Shown here: in pieces, positions 1 to 8,128 of the stretch | Layout of the letters: each line of letters opens with the position of its first letter | Position numbering within the stretch: position 1 is the first letter of the stretch | DNA from: Enterococcus casseliflavus NBRC 100478 | GTDB taxonomy: Bacteria > Bacillota > Bacilli > Lactobacillales > Enterococcaceae | Direction: 5' to 3' | Assembly: GCF_001544095.1 (NCBI RefSeq) | Contig: NZ_BCPT01000005.1 | Coordinates: 124,001-188,000, forward strand | DNA: 64,000 nt | Program-made: the position numbers and the translations under genes | Notes under the pieces: generated by a model | What the model was told of the DNA's origin: nothing | The model's database searches: none | Seen by the model: only the letters and a program-made list of their open reading frames with translations

Positions 1-605
1 TTTTGCTCTTCTTCTACTTGCGCTTTTGAGGTAATATTCTTGCGTTCCCACGAAAGCAAAATACGATCGATATAGTTTAAACTATACGCTTGATTCAAGA
101 CCGCTTCGCGCAAAGCAAACTGGACCAGCTCGGGATCATAGTGGTCCTCATCCAACCACTGCCCGATCCGTTGGTATTCGATCGCCGATAAGGGGCGACC
201 AAATTCTCCTTCAAATAAGCGATACAACTCGCGTATCTTCTCTTCATTTGTTTCAGCGACTTCCTTTTTGGATTGCTGCTGCAAAAGAAACTCGAGCCGT
301 TCATAAATGCCAGTGAAATCATAATAATCAACCATTTTTCCTGCGTCGTCTTTTTTAGAACCCATTCGCAGCACATCTTTTTTCAGCAATTGATTCAACC
401 AATGATAGATCTCTTTTTGGTCGCTGCCCATCACCGAGGCGATCTCACGTAAATCTGGAAAATCATTGCCTTGCTCATGGTTGCGATACAGTTGTAGCCA
501 TAACAAAAATTCATCATTCGTCAAACCAAGATGATGGTAATTCTCTAAAAGCAAATTTGAAATCGTCGTTTGCCCTTTTGCCAAATATTCCTTTAACGAA
601 ACCAT
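1..605 (-). CDS. dnaD: DnaD-family primosome protein, C-terminus cut by window edge
   Basis: Minus-strand reading frame that begins at 605 and stays open to the left edge, giving 201 residues. The N-terminal half is a winged-helix region (LTNDEFLLWLQLYR, then DLREIASVMGS) and the second half carries the DnaD domain (the YRLFEGEFGRPLSAIEYQ type segment, residues about 128-145). DnaD helps load the replicative helicase during initiation and restart. The start follows an AAGGAGAAGAGG Shine-Dalgarno stretch. In related bacteria dnaD is followed by nth, which would lie outside the window. Identification rests on recognised family sequence; the missing C-terminus cannot be judged. Confidence 0.85.
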   Translation of the reverse strand, partial: MVSLKEYLAKGQTTISNLLLENYHHLGLTNDEFLLWLQLYRNHEQGNDFPDLREIASVMGSDQKEIYHWLNQLLKKDVLRMGSKKDDAGKMVDYYDFTGIYERLEFLLQQQSKKEVAETNEEKIRELYRLFEGEFGRPLSAIEYQRIGQWLDEDHYDPELVQFALREAVLNQAYSLNYIDRILLSWERKNITSKAQVEEEQ

Positions 606-670
606 ACTACATCCTCTTCTCCTTGGCTCACTTGAAACATTAAGATTCTTCCTATCAGGATCGAATCAAT

Positions 671-701
671 AAAAAGGGGACGACGCAAATGCGGACGTCC
701 C
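671..701 (-). terminator. Terminator of perR-ridA
   Basis: On the minus strand GGGACG...CGTCCC stem with paired interior, followed by CTTTTT, 16 bases after the ridA stop. Confidence 0.75.
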
Positions 702-716
702 ACGATTCTTTGTTGG

Positions 717-1103
717 TTACGCTTTTTCTTTGACTGCTGCGATGATCTCAACTTCAACCAAAACATCTTTTGGTAAGCGAGCAACTTCGACAGCAGAACG
801 TGCAGGTAACGCTTCATTGAACAATGTGCTATACGTATTATTGAAAGGAACGAAATCATTCATATTTTTTAAAAAACATGTCGTCTTAACGATGTCATCT
901 GGCGTAAGTTCCGCCGCTTCAAGAATCGCGTTGATATTTTTCAATACTTGCTGAGTCTGTACTTCAATCGTCGTACCGACAACTTCCCCCGAAACAGGAT
1001 CTAATGGCACTTGACCAGAAGCAAACAAAAAGCCGTTTGCGATTTTTGCTTGAACATAAGGACCGATTGCTTGTGGTGCTTGATCTGTAGAAATTATCTT
1101 CAT
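717..1103 (-). CDS. ridA: RidA/YjgF enamine/imine deaminase
   Basis: A 128-residue protein of the RidA (YjgF/YER057c) family, which hydrolyses reactive 2-aminoacrylate and other enamine or imine intermediates of PLP enzymes in the cytosol. It begins MKIISTDQAPQAIGPYVQA and has the family segments FASGQVPLDP and the C-terminal RSAVEVARLPKD, whose arginine binds substrate carboxylate. The start at 1103 sits behind GAGGAGGAAACAAA. A longer frame to 1130 would lie inside perR and is less likely. The start overlaps the perR stop as ATGA, so translation is probably coupled to perR. Confidence 0.93.
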   Translation of the reverse strand: MKIISTDQAPQAIGPYVQAKIANGFLFASGQVPLDPVSGEVVGTTIEVQTQQVLKNINAILEAAELTPDDIVKTTCFLKNMNDFVPFNNTYSTLFNEALPARSAVEVARLPKDVLVEVEIIAAVKEKA

Positions 1104-1540
1104 TTTGTTTCCTCCTCTTTCACTTGGCATTCAGGACATAGACCATAAACTTCTAGTCGATGGTTATTTATTTGATACCCAGTTAATTTCGAAGCCGCCA
1201 TTTCGACATCTTCCAATCCTGGATAGTAAAAATCAGCGATCTTTCCACACTTTTGGCAGATAGCATGATAATGAGGCTCCGTTGTAAAATCAAAACGACT
1301 GGAGGCATCTCCATAATTCATTTCTTTTACAAAGCCAATTTCTGTGAACAAACGTAAGTTATTGTATACCGTTGCGACACTTATACCAGGAAAATGAACT
1401 TCGATCGCCCGATAAATCTCTTCAGCGGTCGGATGGGCATCGTGACTGGCTAAAAATTCTAATATCGCTACTCGCTGCGGTGTAATACGAATATTTTCAT
1501 GTTTTAATCGTTTGATCGCTTCATCGTAGATCGTACTCAC
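1100..1540 (-). CDS. perR: Peroxide-responsive repressor PerR (Fur family)
   Basis: A 146-residue Fur-family regulator. The metal-sensing set of Bacillus PerR is present in register: His36, Asp84, His90, His92 and Asp103; the structural zinc cysteines are Cys95, Cys98, Cys135 and Cys138. The DNA-binding winged helix includes SVATVYNNLRLF, and YGDASSRFDF is near-identical to Bacillus PerR, so PerR rather than Fur or Zur is favoured. With iron bound it represses peroxide-defence genes; oxidation of the metal-site histidines releases it. It is the first gene of a two-gene unit with ridA. No canonical PerR box is evident in its own promoter. Confidence 0.93.
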   Translation of the reverse strand: MSTIYDEAIKRLKHENIRITPQRVAILEFLASHDAHPTAEEIYRAIEVHFPGISVATVYNNLRLFTEIGFVKEMNYGDASSRFDFTTEPHYHAICQKCGKIADFYYPGLEDVEMAASKLTGYQINNHRLEVYGLCPECQVKEEETK

Positions 1541-1570
1541 AGGAGTTCCTCCATTTCTCTTATCTTACCT

Positions 1571-1599
1571 ATCATACTATGTAAAACCTAAAAATTCAA
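1571..1599 (-). promoter_or_regulatory. Predicted sigma-A promoter of perR-ridA
   Basis: Minus strand TTGAAT, 17-base spacer, TATGAT, about 30 bases upstream of the perR start. Confidence 0.65.
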
Positions 1600-1672
1600 A
1601 CAGCTTTCCTTGTTTTTTTCAAAGGAATAGCGCATTTTCCCAGCCCGTCTTCACTCAGTTTTTCGAGAAAGA

Positions 1673-1698
1673 AAAGCAGACAAACGAATGCCTGCTTT
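1673..1698 (-). terminator. Terminator of cysK
   Basis: Stem AAAGCAGGCA / TGTCTGCTTT with loop TTCGTT (one G-U pair), then TCTTTCT on the minus strand. Confidence 0.7.
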
Positions 1699-1709
1699 CT
1701 CCCTCTTTG

Positions 1710-2639
1710 CTAGTCTTCAAACTGATACAGTGCCGTAGACAAATAGCGTTCACCATTATCTGGTACGATCGCTAAGACTTTTTTGCCTTTTCCTAATTCC
1801 TTAGCAACCTCTAATGCCGCTTTGATCGCTGCACCAGAAGAAATCCCTACTAAGATTCCTTCTTTCATCCCAACTTGACGCGCAGTTTCCATGGCATCCT
1901 CACTAGCGATGGCAATGACCTGATCATAAATCTCAGTGTCTAGTACTTTAGGAACAAATCCCGTGCCGATCCCTTGGATCTTATGGGGACCAGGTTTGCC
2001 ACCTCCTAAAATAGCTGATTCTGCAGGCTCAACGCCCACGATCTTCAAATTAGGATAGACGCGCTTCAATTCCTTCCCCGCACCAGTGATCGTACCACCT
2101 GTGCCGATCCCAGCAACAAAAGCGTCTAACCCTTTAGATTCAAACGCATCCTCAATTTCTTTCCCTGTCGTTTTTTCATGGACTTCTGGATTGGCTGGGT
2201 TTTCAAATTGTAATGGCATATAATAGCCGTCTTGTTTTGCTAATTCTTTTGCTTTATTAATAGAACCAGTGATTCCTTCAGACCCAGGGGTCAAAATCAA
2301 CTCTGCACCATAAGCTTGAACAATTTTACGTCTTTCAATACTCATGGTTTCTGGCATAACCAGCACGACACGATAGCCTTTTGCCGTACCGATCATGGCT
2401 AAGCCGATCCCAGTATTCCCAGAAGTTGGTTCGATGATGGTATCACCAGCTTTTAACAAGCCATTTTTTTCTGCTTTTTCAATCATGGCTAAAGCAATTC
2501 TGTCCTTGACACTTCCCCCAGGATTGAAGAACTCTAATTTCAGATACACATCCGCAGAACCTTCTTCTACGATGTGATTTAATTTGACGATTGGCGTATG
2601 CCCAACTAACTCATTGACCGATTGATAGATTTTTGTCAT
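1710..2639 (-). CDS. cysK: Cysteine synthase A (O-acetylserine sulfhydrylase)
   Basis: A 309-residue fold-type II PLP enzyme that makes cysteine from O-acetylserine and sulfide. Lys45 in GGSVKDR is the PLP Schiff-base lysine; SGNTG (73-77) binds substrate carboxylate; the glycine loop [12 protein letters not shown] binds the PLP phosphate. The length is normal for CysK. The start is preceded by CGGGAGGGATTTTCA. It has its own terminator and is separated from perR, so it is probably a single-gene unit. CysK and CysM are hard to split by sequence; the [11 protein letters not shown] context and length favour CysK. Confidence 0.93.
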   Translation of the reverse strand: MTKIYQSVNELVGHTPIVKLNHIVEEGSADVYLKLEFFNPGGSVKDRIALAMIEKAEKNGLLKAGDTIIEPTSGNTGIGLAMIGTAKGYRVVLVMPETMSIERRKIVQAYGAELILTPGSEGITGSINKAKELAKQDGYYMPLQFENPANPEVHEKTTGKEIEDAFESKGLDAFVAGIGTGGTITGAGKELKRVYPNLKIVGVEPAESAILGGGKPGPHKIQGIGTGFVPKVLDTEIYDQVIAIASEDAMETARQVGMKEGILVGISSGAAIKAALEVAKELGKGKKVLAIVPDNGERYLSTALYQFED

Positions 2640-2778
2640 TGAAAATCCCTCCCGTTCTTATTCTTCCATTCTACCTAAAATAACCCCGAGTTGCGAATAA
2701 AAAGTAAGCAATTTCAATTTTTTTCTTATTTTTTTATATTTGTTTGTATTCACTTTCTTGATTTTGTTTTTCCATTAC

Positions 2779-2824
2779 AAAAAAACCTTAAGAATGATGC
2801 CATTTAGAGCAATCATTCTTAAGG
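2779..2824 (-). terminator. Strong terminator of the GH73 autolysin gene
   Basis: Perfect 13-bp inverted repeat CCTTAAGAATGAT / ATCATTCTTAAGG followed by seven T on the minus strand. Confidence 0.9.
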
Positions 2825-2837
2825 CAGTATCAGATAA

Positions 2838-3716
2838 TTAAACGATTAATTCTTGGCCAACAACAATGACCTCACTAGATAACCCATTTGTTGCCATTAG
2901 AGCGTCGACCGTTGTGCCAAATTTATTGGCGATATCCCAAAGTGTATCGCCTGAAGCAACGTGATAGCTCTGCGCTGTAGATCCGCTGTTTACCTGAGTC
3001 GGCGTTGTAGTTTGCGTAGTACTGGTGCTAGTTGTGCTCGTTGTACTTGTCCATGCGGTACTTTGCGTTGTCCCAGTATCAAAGCGTGTGAGCTGATACG
3101 TTTCAATTAACCAGTTCAGTTTTTGTGCATACCCTGGATCGGAAGCATAGCGCCCCGTCAAGTAATTCGTTGCATCATAAAATGAGGTTGTTTGGCTTTT
3201 CCAAACACCACTGTAATGAGCAGTTCCTGTCGCGAAACTCGTGCTGCGCAAGACATTCGCATGATCCTGAAACGATTCCCAGTAAGAGTTATATTGACGA
3301 AACGGTTCATTCATCTCTACCCACTGACCATTCAAATACTCTTGTGTAGGCATATAGACACTTTGTCCGTTGTAACTGCCTTTGACCCCAAACAAATTGT
3401 AATAGGGTGCATTGGATAACGCAGAAGAACCATAGCCGCTTTCCAAAATCGCTTGAGCAATCATCACAGAAGCATAGAGATCATTGTTGGCAGCAACATC
3501 TTGTGCTGACCAGCCAATTTGCTCAATAAAACCTGAGATGTCCTGCGTCGCGTATTGATTCTCAGCAGCTTGTACCTGTTGAGGAACGAAAGTGACCGTC
3601 ATTGGCGCTAACATCATTCCTGCCCCCATCAAAGAGACCACCGCCTCTTTAGTAGGTCTTTTTATCGTCTTCTTTGGTTGATGATGTCTTTCACTTCTTG
3701 TTTGATAACTTCCCAT
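2838..3716 (-). CDS. Secreted GH73 N-acetylglucosaminidase with LysM domain (autolysin)
   Basis: A 292-residue secreted cell-wall hydrolase. The N-terminus is basic and long, then a hydrophobic stretch (AVVSLMGAGMMLAPMTVTFV) and a likely cleavage after VQAA, as in AtlA-type autolysins. Residues about 50-205 form the GH73 glucosaminidase domain, with the catalytic glutamate in QAILESGYG and the YYNLFGVKG motif. A Ser/Thr linker (TSTTSTTSTST type) leads to one C-terminal LysM, YHVASGDTLWDIANKFGTTVDALM. It cleaves the glycan strands of peptidoglycan. The start at 3716 follows CTGGAGGAAAAAA. Single LysM and short length distinguish it from full AtlA. Confidence 0.9.
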   Translation of the reverse strand: MGSYQTRSERHHQPKKTIKRPTKEAVVSLMGAGMMLAPMTVTFVPQQVQAAENQYATQDISGFIEQIGWSAQDVAANNDLYASVMIAQAILESGYGSSALSNAPYYNLFGVKGSYNGQSVYMPTQEYLNGQWVEMNEPFRQYNSYWESFQDHANVLRSTSFATGTAHYSGVWKSQTTSFYDATNYLTGRYASDPGYAQKLNWLIETYQLTRFDTGTTQSTAWTSTTSTTSTSTTQTTTPTQVNSGSTAQSYHVASGDTLWDIANKFGTTVDALMATNGLSSEVIVVGQELIV

Positions 3717-3764
3717 TTTTTTCCTCCAGTAACTGTACGTTTTTTCAAATAAATCAATACAGCT

Positions 3765-3793
3765 ATTATACGGAAAAACATCTAACAGTGCAA
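3765..3793 (-). promoter_or_regulatory. Predicted sigma-A promoter of the GH73 autolysin
   Basis: Minus strand TTGCAC, 17-base spacer, perfect TATAAT; 49 bases upstream of the start. Confidence 0.75.
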
Positions 3794-3797
3794 ACAA

Positions 3798-4025
3798 TGT
3801 TCACTTCGCAAACAACAAAAGACTTTTAAAAAACTGTATGGGTATCCCGCTTGGTTTGCTAACTACTGATAAGTTTTTTTAAAAACTGTTAGATTGCTAT
3901 TTTATCGATTCCCTCTTACTATTCACAAGTGCTTGTGCCTTGCGGTACAACCATTTTTTGGAAATCTTAGCCACTATTACTTTAAATAAGTCACTCTAAC
4001 ACGTTTAAAGTGGCAAGAATCCAGA
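3798..4025. other. Intergenic stretch without recognisable feature
   Basis: AT-rich sequence between the autolysin promoter and the tkt terminator. I see two similar tracts, GACTTTTAAAAAACTGTATG and AAGTTTTTTTAAAAACTGTTAG, but no coding frame, RNA motif or clear promoter. Confidence 0.5.
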
Positions 4026-4069
4026 CAAAAAAACACGCTCGAAAATCGAAAAGATTCTCGAACGTGCTA
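4026..4069 (-). terminator. Terminator of tkt
   Basis: Minus-strand stem AGCACGTTCGAGAATC / GATTTTCGAGCGTGTT (with G-U pairs), followed by seven T. Confidence 0.85.
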
Positions 4070-4091
4070 TTTTTGATTGATTGTCGATCAA

Positions 4092-6089
4092 TTAATCGAT
4101 TGATTTGAAAGTATTCACGACATTCTCAACACTGAAGCCGAATTCCGCTAAGACTTTGTCACCAGGTGCGGATGCACCGAAATGATCGATCGCGATCACT
4201 TTTCCATGGCAACCGGTGTAACGTTCCCAACCAAATGGGGAAGCCGCTTCGATCGCTACCCGTTTCTTCACTGCTTTTGGCAAGACGCTTTCTTTGTATT
4301 CTGAGCTTTGTGCTTCAAACAGATCAAAGCTTGGTAAGGAGACCACCGATACATCGATGCCTTCTTCTGCCAATTTAGCTTGTGCTTGAACCGCAAGATT
4401 CACTTCAGAACCTGTGGCGATCAAAATCCCCGCTGGTGTTTCACCAGCTTGTTTTGAAATCACGTAACCACCTTTTGCGACATTTTCATCCGCACCGGTT
4501 TGCGTGCCTTCGATCACTGGTAGATTTTGTCGGCTTAAGACTAAGACTGTTGGTTTATCCGTTGTCGTCATGGCCAATTTCCAGGCAGCACGGGTTTCAT
4601 TGCCGTCTGCTGGACGAATCACTTGGACATTTGGCATGCAACGGACGCTGGCTAATTGCTCGATTGGCTCATGCGTCGGTCCATCTTCTCCAACCGCCAC
4701 GGAGTCATGCGTCAAGACATAGATCACAGGCGCATGCTGGATCGCAGACAAGCGCACCGCTGGACGCAAGTAATCAACGAAGACGAAGAAGGTTCCGCCA
4801 TAGATTCGCGTACCGCCATGCAATTGGATGCCGTTCATCGCTGCCGCCATCGCAAATTCTCGGACGCCAAACCAAATGTTGCGGCCTTCGTATTGGCCAG
4901 GTTCAAAGTCTTTTTCTGCTGCCACCATCGTGTTGTTGGATCCAGAAAGGTCAGCCGATCCACCCCAGAGACTAGGGACGGCTTTGGATAAGGCTTGGAT
5001 CATCTCTTTGCTGGATACTCGACTAGCTTGTGAGCTGCCAACTTCGTAGCTTGGTAATGCTGCATCCCAATCTGCTGGCAATTCACCCGCAAAGGCTTGT
5101 TTGAATTGCGCAGCAAGTTCTGGGTAGGCTGCTTCATAGGCACGGAAGGTTTCGTTCCAAGCTGCTTCAGCTTTTTGCCCTTCATCGATCATGGTTTCTT
5201 TGAAGCGCGCGGCAACTTCTTCAGGCACAGTAAATTCTGGGTATTCCCAACCATAAATCGCTTTGGCTGCAGAAATGCCTTCGGCACCGATCGGCGCACC
5301 ATGAACGGCAGAGGTGCCTTGATTTGGCGCACCGTATCCGATCACAGTCTTGATTTCGATCAAGGTTGGTTTGTCGCTTTCAGCTTTTGCTTCGTCGATC
5401 GCTTTCGAGATCGCTTCTAAATCATTGCCGTCTTCAACGAGAATGTGTTGCCAGCCATACGCTTCAAAACGCGCACCGACATTTTCTGTAAAGGCTTTTG
5501 AAGTTGGGCCATCTAGGGAGATATCATTTGAATCGTACAAGACGATCAGTTTGTCTAATTTCATGTGACCAGCCATGGATGCAGCTTCTTGCGAAACACC
5601 TTCCATCAAGTCCCCATCGCCACATAAAGCGTAGGTATAGTGATCAATGACTTGATACTTGTCGCGATTGTAGGTTGCAGCCAAGTGGGCTTCGGCCATT
5701 GCCATACCGACTGCCATGGCGATCCCTTGTCCTAAAGGTCCAGTGGTTGCTTCCACGCCGTCTGTGTGATCGACTTCTGGATGTCCTGGCGTGCGGCTAT
5801 CCCATTGACGGAAGTTTTTTAGATCCTCAATGGTCACATCGTAACCAGACACGTGCAACAAGCTGTACAATAACGCCGAACCGTGTCCAGCAGACAAAAC
5901 AAAGCGGTCACGATCCACCCAGTTGCGAGAAGTCGTTGGATTGACTTTCAAGTGTTTCGTCCACAAGGCATAGGCCATGGGTGCTGCCCCCATCGGTAAT
6001 CCTGGATGTCCTGAATTGGCTTTTTGTACGGCTTCGATACTTAATGTACGAAGGGTGTTCACTCCTAATTGATCGATTTTATCAAACAA
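4092..6089 (-). CDS. tkt: Transketolase
   Basis: A 665-residue thiamine-diphosphate enzyme of the non-oxidative pentose phosphate pathway, moving two-carbon units between ketose and aldose phosphates. The N-terminal half has [18 protein letters not shown] and the TPP/Mg motif [18 protein letters not shown]...[10 protein letters not shown]; the middle pyrimidine domain has [14 protein letters not shown] and [16 protein letters not shown]. Length is typical. There is no ATG in a suitable place: the start is TTG at 6089, eight bases after AGGAGG. It keeps the neighbourhood lexA / ynzC / tkt known from Bacillus. Confidence 0.95.
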   Translation of the reverse strand: MFDKIDQLGVNTLRTLSIEAVQKANSGHPGLPMGAAPMAYALWTKHLKVNPTTSRNWVDRDRFVLSAGHGSALLYSLLHVSGYDVTIEDLKNFRQWDSRTPGHPEVDHTDGVEATTGPLGQGIAMAVGMAMAEAHLAATYNRDKYQVIDHYTYALCGDGDLMEGVSQEAASMAGHMKLDKLIVLYDSNDISLDGPTSKAFTENVGARFEAYGWQHILVEDGNDLEAISKAIDEAKAESDKPTLIEIKTVIGYGAPNQGTSAVHGAPIGAEGISAAKAIYGWEYPEFTVPEEVAARFKETMIDEGQKAEAAWNETFRAYEAAYPELAAQFKQAFAGELPADWDAALPSYEVGSSQASRVSSKEMIQALSKAVPSLWGGSADLSGSNNTMVAAEKDFEPGQYEGRNIWFGVREFAMAAAMNGIQLHGGTRIYGGTFFVFVDYLRPAVRLSAIQHAPVIYVLTHDSVAVGEDGPTHEPIEQLASVRCMPNVQVIRPADGNETRAAWKLAMTTTDKPTVLVLSRQNLPVIEGTQTGADENVAKGGYVISKQAGETPAGILIATGSEVNLAVQAQAKLAEEGIDVSVVSLPSFDLFEAQSSEYKESVLPKAVKKRVAIEAASPFGWERYTGCHGKVIAIDHFGASAPGDKVLAEFGFSVENVVNTFKSID

Positions 6090-6137
6090 TGGTAGTTCCT
6101 CCTAATTTAGGTTTTTTTTACCTTTATTACATCTTTC

Positions 6138-6166
6138 ATTATACGTGATTCAGAAGCTTATTTCAA
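6138..6166 (-). promoter_or_regulatory. Predicted sigma-A promoter of tkt
   Basis: Minus strand TTGAAA, 17-base spacer, perfect TATAAT, in the gap between ynzC and tkt, so tkt need not depend on ynzC transcription. Confidence 0.8.
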
Positions 6167-6189
6167 TAGCAATGAAAAGGAATTCACAA

Positions 6190-6429
6190 TTATCTGCCGT
6201 GGAGACCTTTTTTCTTTTGAATCTCTTTTAACTTCTCTGGTGTTACATCAGCACCTTCAGGGTCAACGATTTTCATTCCTTCGATATGGTGTCGCATCCC
6301 TCCACGAAAGGCGGTTAAATACTCTTCACGCAGAACTTTTTGTTCGTGGGTCTCAGCCTCAGTCAATCCTTCTGTTTTTTTCTTGTTGGCAAGTTCATTG
6401 ATTCGAGCTAATTTTTCTTGAGATAGCAT
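6190..6429 (-). CDS. ynzC: DUF896 (UPF0291/YnzC) family small protein
   Basis: A 79-residue helical protein of the DUF896 family: [19 protein letters not shown] and [25 protein letters not shown] are the conserved segments. B. subtilis YnzC forms a helical hairpin and has no established function. In Bacillus ynzC is the last gene of the SOS operon yneA-yneB-ynzC divergent from lexA. Here yneA and yneB are absent and ynzC lies directly divergent from lexA. Start behind AAAAGGAGGAACAACT. Confidence 0.9.
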   Translation of the reverse strand: MLSQEKLARINELANKKKTEGLTEAETHEQKVLREEYLTAFRGGMRHHIEGMKIVDPEGADVTPEKLKEIQKKKGLHGR

Positions 6430-6453
6430 AGTTGTTCCTCCTTTTCCCTCTTG

Positions 6454-6483
6454 ATTTTACTACAAACTAGCGAGCAAAAACAA
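6454..6483 (-). promoter_or_regulatory. Predicted promoter of ynzC
   Basis: Minus strand TTGTTT, 18-base spacer, TAAAAT. The LexA box of lexA lies 13 bases beyond its -35 element. Confidence 0.5.
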
Positions 6484-6495
6484 TAGCACAAAAAG

Positions 6496-6509
6496 CGAAC
6501 ATTTGTTTG
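6496..6509. promoter_or_regulatory. LexA (SOS) operator of lexA
   Basis: CGAACATTTGTTTG fits the Firmicute SOS box CGAACRNRYGTTYG with one mismatch. It overlaps the -35 of the lexA promoter, as expected for autoregulation. Confidence 0.85.
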
Positions 6510-6535
6510 AATAATCGATATAGCTATGGTACACT
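6507..6535 (+). promoter_or_regulatory. Predicted promoter of lexA
   Basis: TTGAAT, 17-base spacer, TACACT; an overlapping TTGTTT-N16/17-TATGGT reading is also possible. The LexA box covers the -35. Confidence 0.6.
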
Positions 6536-6565
6536 AAGGTTATCAAATGAAAGAAGGTGTCAGTT

Positions 6566-7186
6566 TTGGCAAAACGAACAGAAAATCGACAAATCGAAAT
6601 TCTTAAGTTCATTCATACACGTGTCACTGAAAAAGGCTATCCGCCGACTGTTCGCGAAATTGGCGAAGCCGTTCAGTTATCTTCTACCTCAACTGTTCAT
6701 GGCCATTTGTCCCGACTTGAAAAAAAAGGACTGATTTTACGAGATCCTACAAAACCCAGAGCCATTGAATTAACTGCTTCCGGTCTTGAAAAAATCGATG
6801 TTCAACCAGCATCCATTCCGATGCTTGGTGTCGTAACTGCTGGAGAACCGATTTTAGCCGTGGAAGATGCATCCGATTTCTTTCCGATTCCGCCAGATTT
6901 AGCGAATAGCACAGGAAGTTTATTCATGTTGACGATCCGAGGAGAAAGTATGATCAATGCTGGCATTCTCGACGGTGATCAAGTAATCGTTCGTAAACAA
7001 CAAAGTGCTCAAAATGGCGATATCGTGATTGCTATGACAGATGAAGACGAAGCTACGTGCAAACGATTCTATAAAGAAAAGAATTACATTCGTTTACAAC
7101 CAGAAAATGATTATTTAGAACCAATCATTTTGCCTGACGTAACGATTTTAGGATTGGTTGTTGGATTGTATCGCCATCTGCTTTGA
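6566..7186 (+). CDS. lexA: SOS response repressor LexA
   Basis: A 206-residue repressor and self-cleaving protease. Residues 1-70 are the winged helix ([24 protein letters not shown]); the autocleavage bond is Ala92-Gly93 in VVTAGEP; the catalytic pair is Ser128 (RGESMINAG) and Lys166 (ATCKRF), one residue offset from B. subtilis. RecA filaments on single-stranded DNA trigger cleavage and induce SOS genes. The start is TTG at 6566, eight bases after AAGAAGG; the in-frame GTG at 6557 overlaps that Shine-Dalgarno site and is rejected. It is monocistronic with its own operator and terminator. Confidence 0.96.
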   Translation: MAKRTENRQIEILKFIHTRVTEKGYPPTVREIGEAVQLSSTSTVHGHLSRLEKKGLILRDPTKPRAIELTASGLEKIDVQPASIPMLGVVTAGEPILAVEDASDFFPIPPDLANSTGSLFMLTIRGESMINAGILDGDQVIVRKQQSAQNGDIVIAMTDEDEATCKRFYKEKNYIRLQPENDYLEPIILPDVTILGLVVGLYRHLL

Positions 7187-7206
7187 TGCTCAACGAGCTG
7201 ACTAGG

Positions 7207-7235
7207 AAATCTTCGTTTCTACGAAGATTTTTTTT
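7207..7235 (+). terminator. Terminator of lexA
   Basis: AAATCTTCG / CGAAGATTT stem with a TTTCTA loop, followed by eight T. Confidence 0.9.
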
Positions 7236-7243
7236 CTTTCCTC

Positions 7244-7272
7244 TTTACAAAGCGAACAAACATTCGTATAAT
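7244..7272 (+). promoter_or_regulatory. Promoter of the small membrane protein gene, with embedded LexA box
   Basis: TTTACA, 17-base spacer, perfect TATAAT. The last 14 bases of the spacer (7253-7266) are the LexA-like box. Confidence 0.8.
7253..7266. promoter_or_regulatory. LexA-like box 1 in the promoter spacer
   Basis: CGAACAAACATTCG matches CGAACRNRYGTTYG at all but one position (A for the inner G). Its place between -35 and -10 would block polymerase. Confidence 0.7.
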
Positions 7273-7279
7273 AAGTATA

Positions 7280-7293
7280 CAAACATAAGTTCG
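7280..7293. promoter_or_regulatory. LexA-like box 2 downstream of the -10
   Basis: CAAACATAAGTTCG, two mismatches to the SOS box. It begins 27 bases after the start of box 1, near the transcription start. Confidence 0.5.
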
Positions 7294-7315
7294 TATTATT
7301 TAAGGAGTGAATGAG

Positions 7316-7528
7316 ATGAAAGCAGTTCGTCGATTTGGTTTTATGTTGTGGGTATTATTGATGGGAATTGTTATTGGCTATTTTGGCGTTTTAAGTGCTG
7401 TTCTGATTTTTTGCCCTCTAATGATGCTTTGGTTCATGCTTTGGGATGAAAAGAAATTCCGCCAAGCAGAGCGCAAACGTAACCGCCATTATTATCACGA
7501 TCATGATTTTTATCGTTATGAACCATGA
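7316..7528 (+). CDS. Predicted SOS-controlled 70-residue membrane protein, unknown function
   Basis: A small protein not assigned to a named family. Residues about 7-43 are almost wholly hydrophobic (FGFMLWVLLMGIVIGYF, then GVLSAVLIFCPLMMLWF), enough for a helical hairpin of two membrane segments; the rest is highly charged, with a basic run KKFRQAERKRNRH and a His/Asp/Tyr tail ending DFYRYEP. The start at 7316 is eight bases after AGGAG. Promoter and two LexA-like boxes lie directly upstream and a terminator directly downstream, so it is its own unit. The lexA neighbourhood and SOS control recall YneA, the division inhibitor of Bacillus, but there is no LysM domain and no sequence similarity to it that I can see. 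Confidence 0.8.
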   Translation: MKAVRRFGFMLWVLLMGIVIGYFGVLSAVLIFCPLMMLWFMLWDEKKFRQAERKRNRHYYHDHDFYRYEP

Positions 7529-7556
7529 TCCTTCCCCTACATACGCCCATAAGGCA

Positions 7557-7599
7557 GCAGAAACAAAAAAGGACTCCAGCGAGTCCTTTTTTGTTTCTG
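7557..7599. terminator. Bidirectional terminator between the small membrane gene and apt
   Basis: Long perfect inverted repeat around AAAGGACTC CAGC GAGTCCTTT, with the flanks CAGAAACAAAA / TTTTGTTTCTG also pairing; T runs on both strands. Confidence 0.9.
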
Positions 7600-7604
7600 C
7601 TTTT

Positions 7605-8117
7605 TTAGTATTCCATTAACGTCTTAATTTCTACACCTTGGATCTTGTCTCTTCCATGTAGATCCATCAGTTCGATCAAGAAGGCACAGCCAACAACGAT
7701 ACCACCTAGTTTTTCTACGAGTTCGATCGTTGCTTTGATCGTTCCACCAGTTGCTAGTAGATCATCACAGATCAAGACACGTTGACCTGGTTTGATGGCA
7801 TCGGCGTGCAGCGTCAAGACATCCACACCGTACTCTTTTTCATATTCTGCTTCAATCGTTTCTCGTGGCAATTTGCCTTTTTTACGTACTGGGGCAAAGC
7901 CGACACCTAATTGATAGGCAACTGGACAACCAACGATAAAGCCGCGGGCTTCAGGTCCTACCACCATATCGATGCCTTTTTCTTGCGCATACTCAACGAT
8001 TTGTTGTGTCGCATACCGATACGCTTCTCCATCTGCCATCAATGGCGAGATGTCCCGAAAAATAATTCCCTCTTGGGGATAATCAGGAATACTAGCAATA
8101 TACTCTTTTAAATCCAT
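7605..8117 (-). CDS. apt: Adenine phosphoribosyltransferase
   Basis: A 170-residue purine-salvage enzyme that makes AMP from adenine and PRPP. The PRPP-binding motif is [13 protein letters not shown] near residues 114-126; [19 protein letters not shown] and [11 protein letters not shown] are typical Apt segments. The start at 8117 follows CTAGGAGGAAAGAAA. It lies 11 bases after the recJ stop, the recJ-apt order known from Bacillus, although the next gene there (relA) is absent here. Confidence 0.95.
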   Translation of the reverse strand: MDLKEYIASIPDYPQEGIIFRDISPLMADGEAYRYATQQIVEYAQEKGIDMVVGPEARGFIVGCPVAYQLGVGFAPVRKKGKLPRETIEAEYEKEYGVDVLTLHADAIKPGQRVLICDDLLATGGTIKATIELVEKLGGIVVGCAFLIELMDLHGRDKIQGVEIKTLMEY

Positions 8118-8128
8118 TTTCTTTCCTC

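Noticed and set aside
4382-4975. Long open frame (197 codons) antisense to tkt, and several other long antisense frames there
   Set aside because: It mirrors codon usage of a strongly supported enzyme gene, lacks a ribosome site and encodes no recognisable domain.
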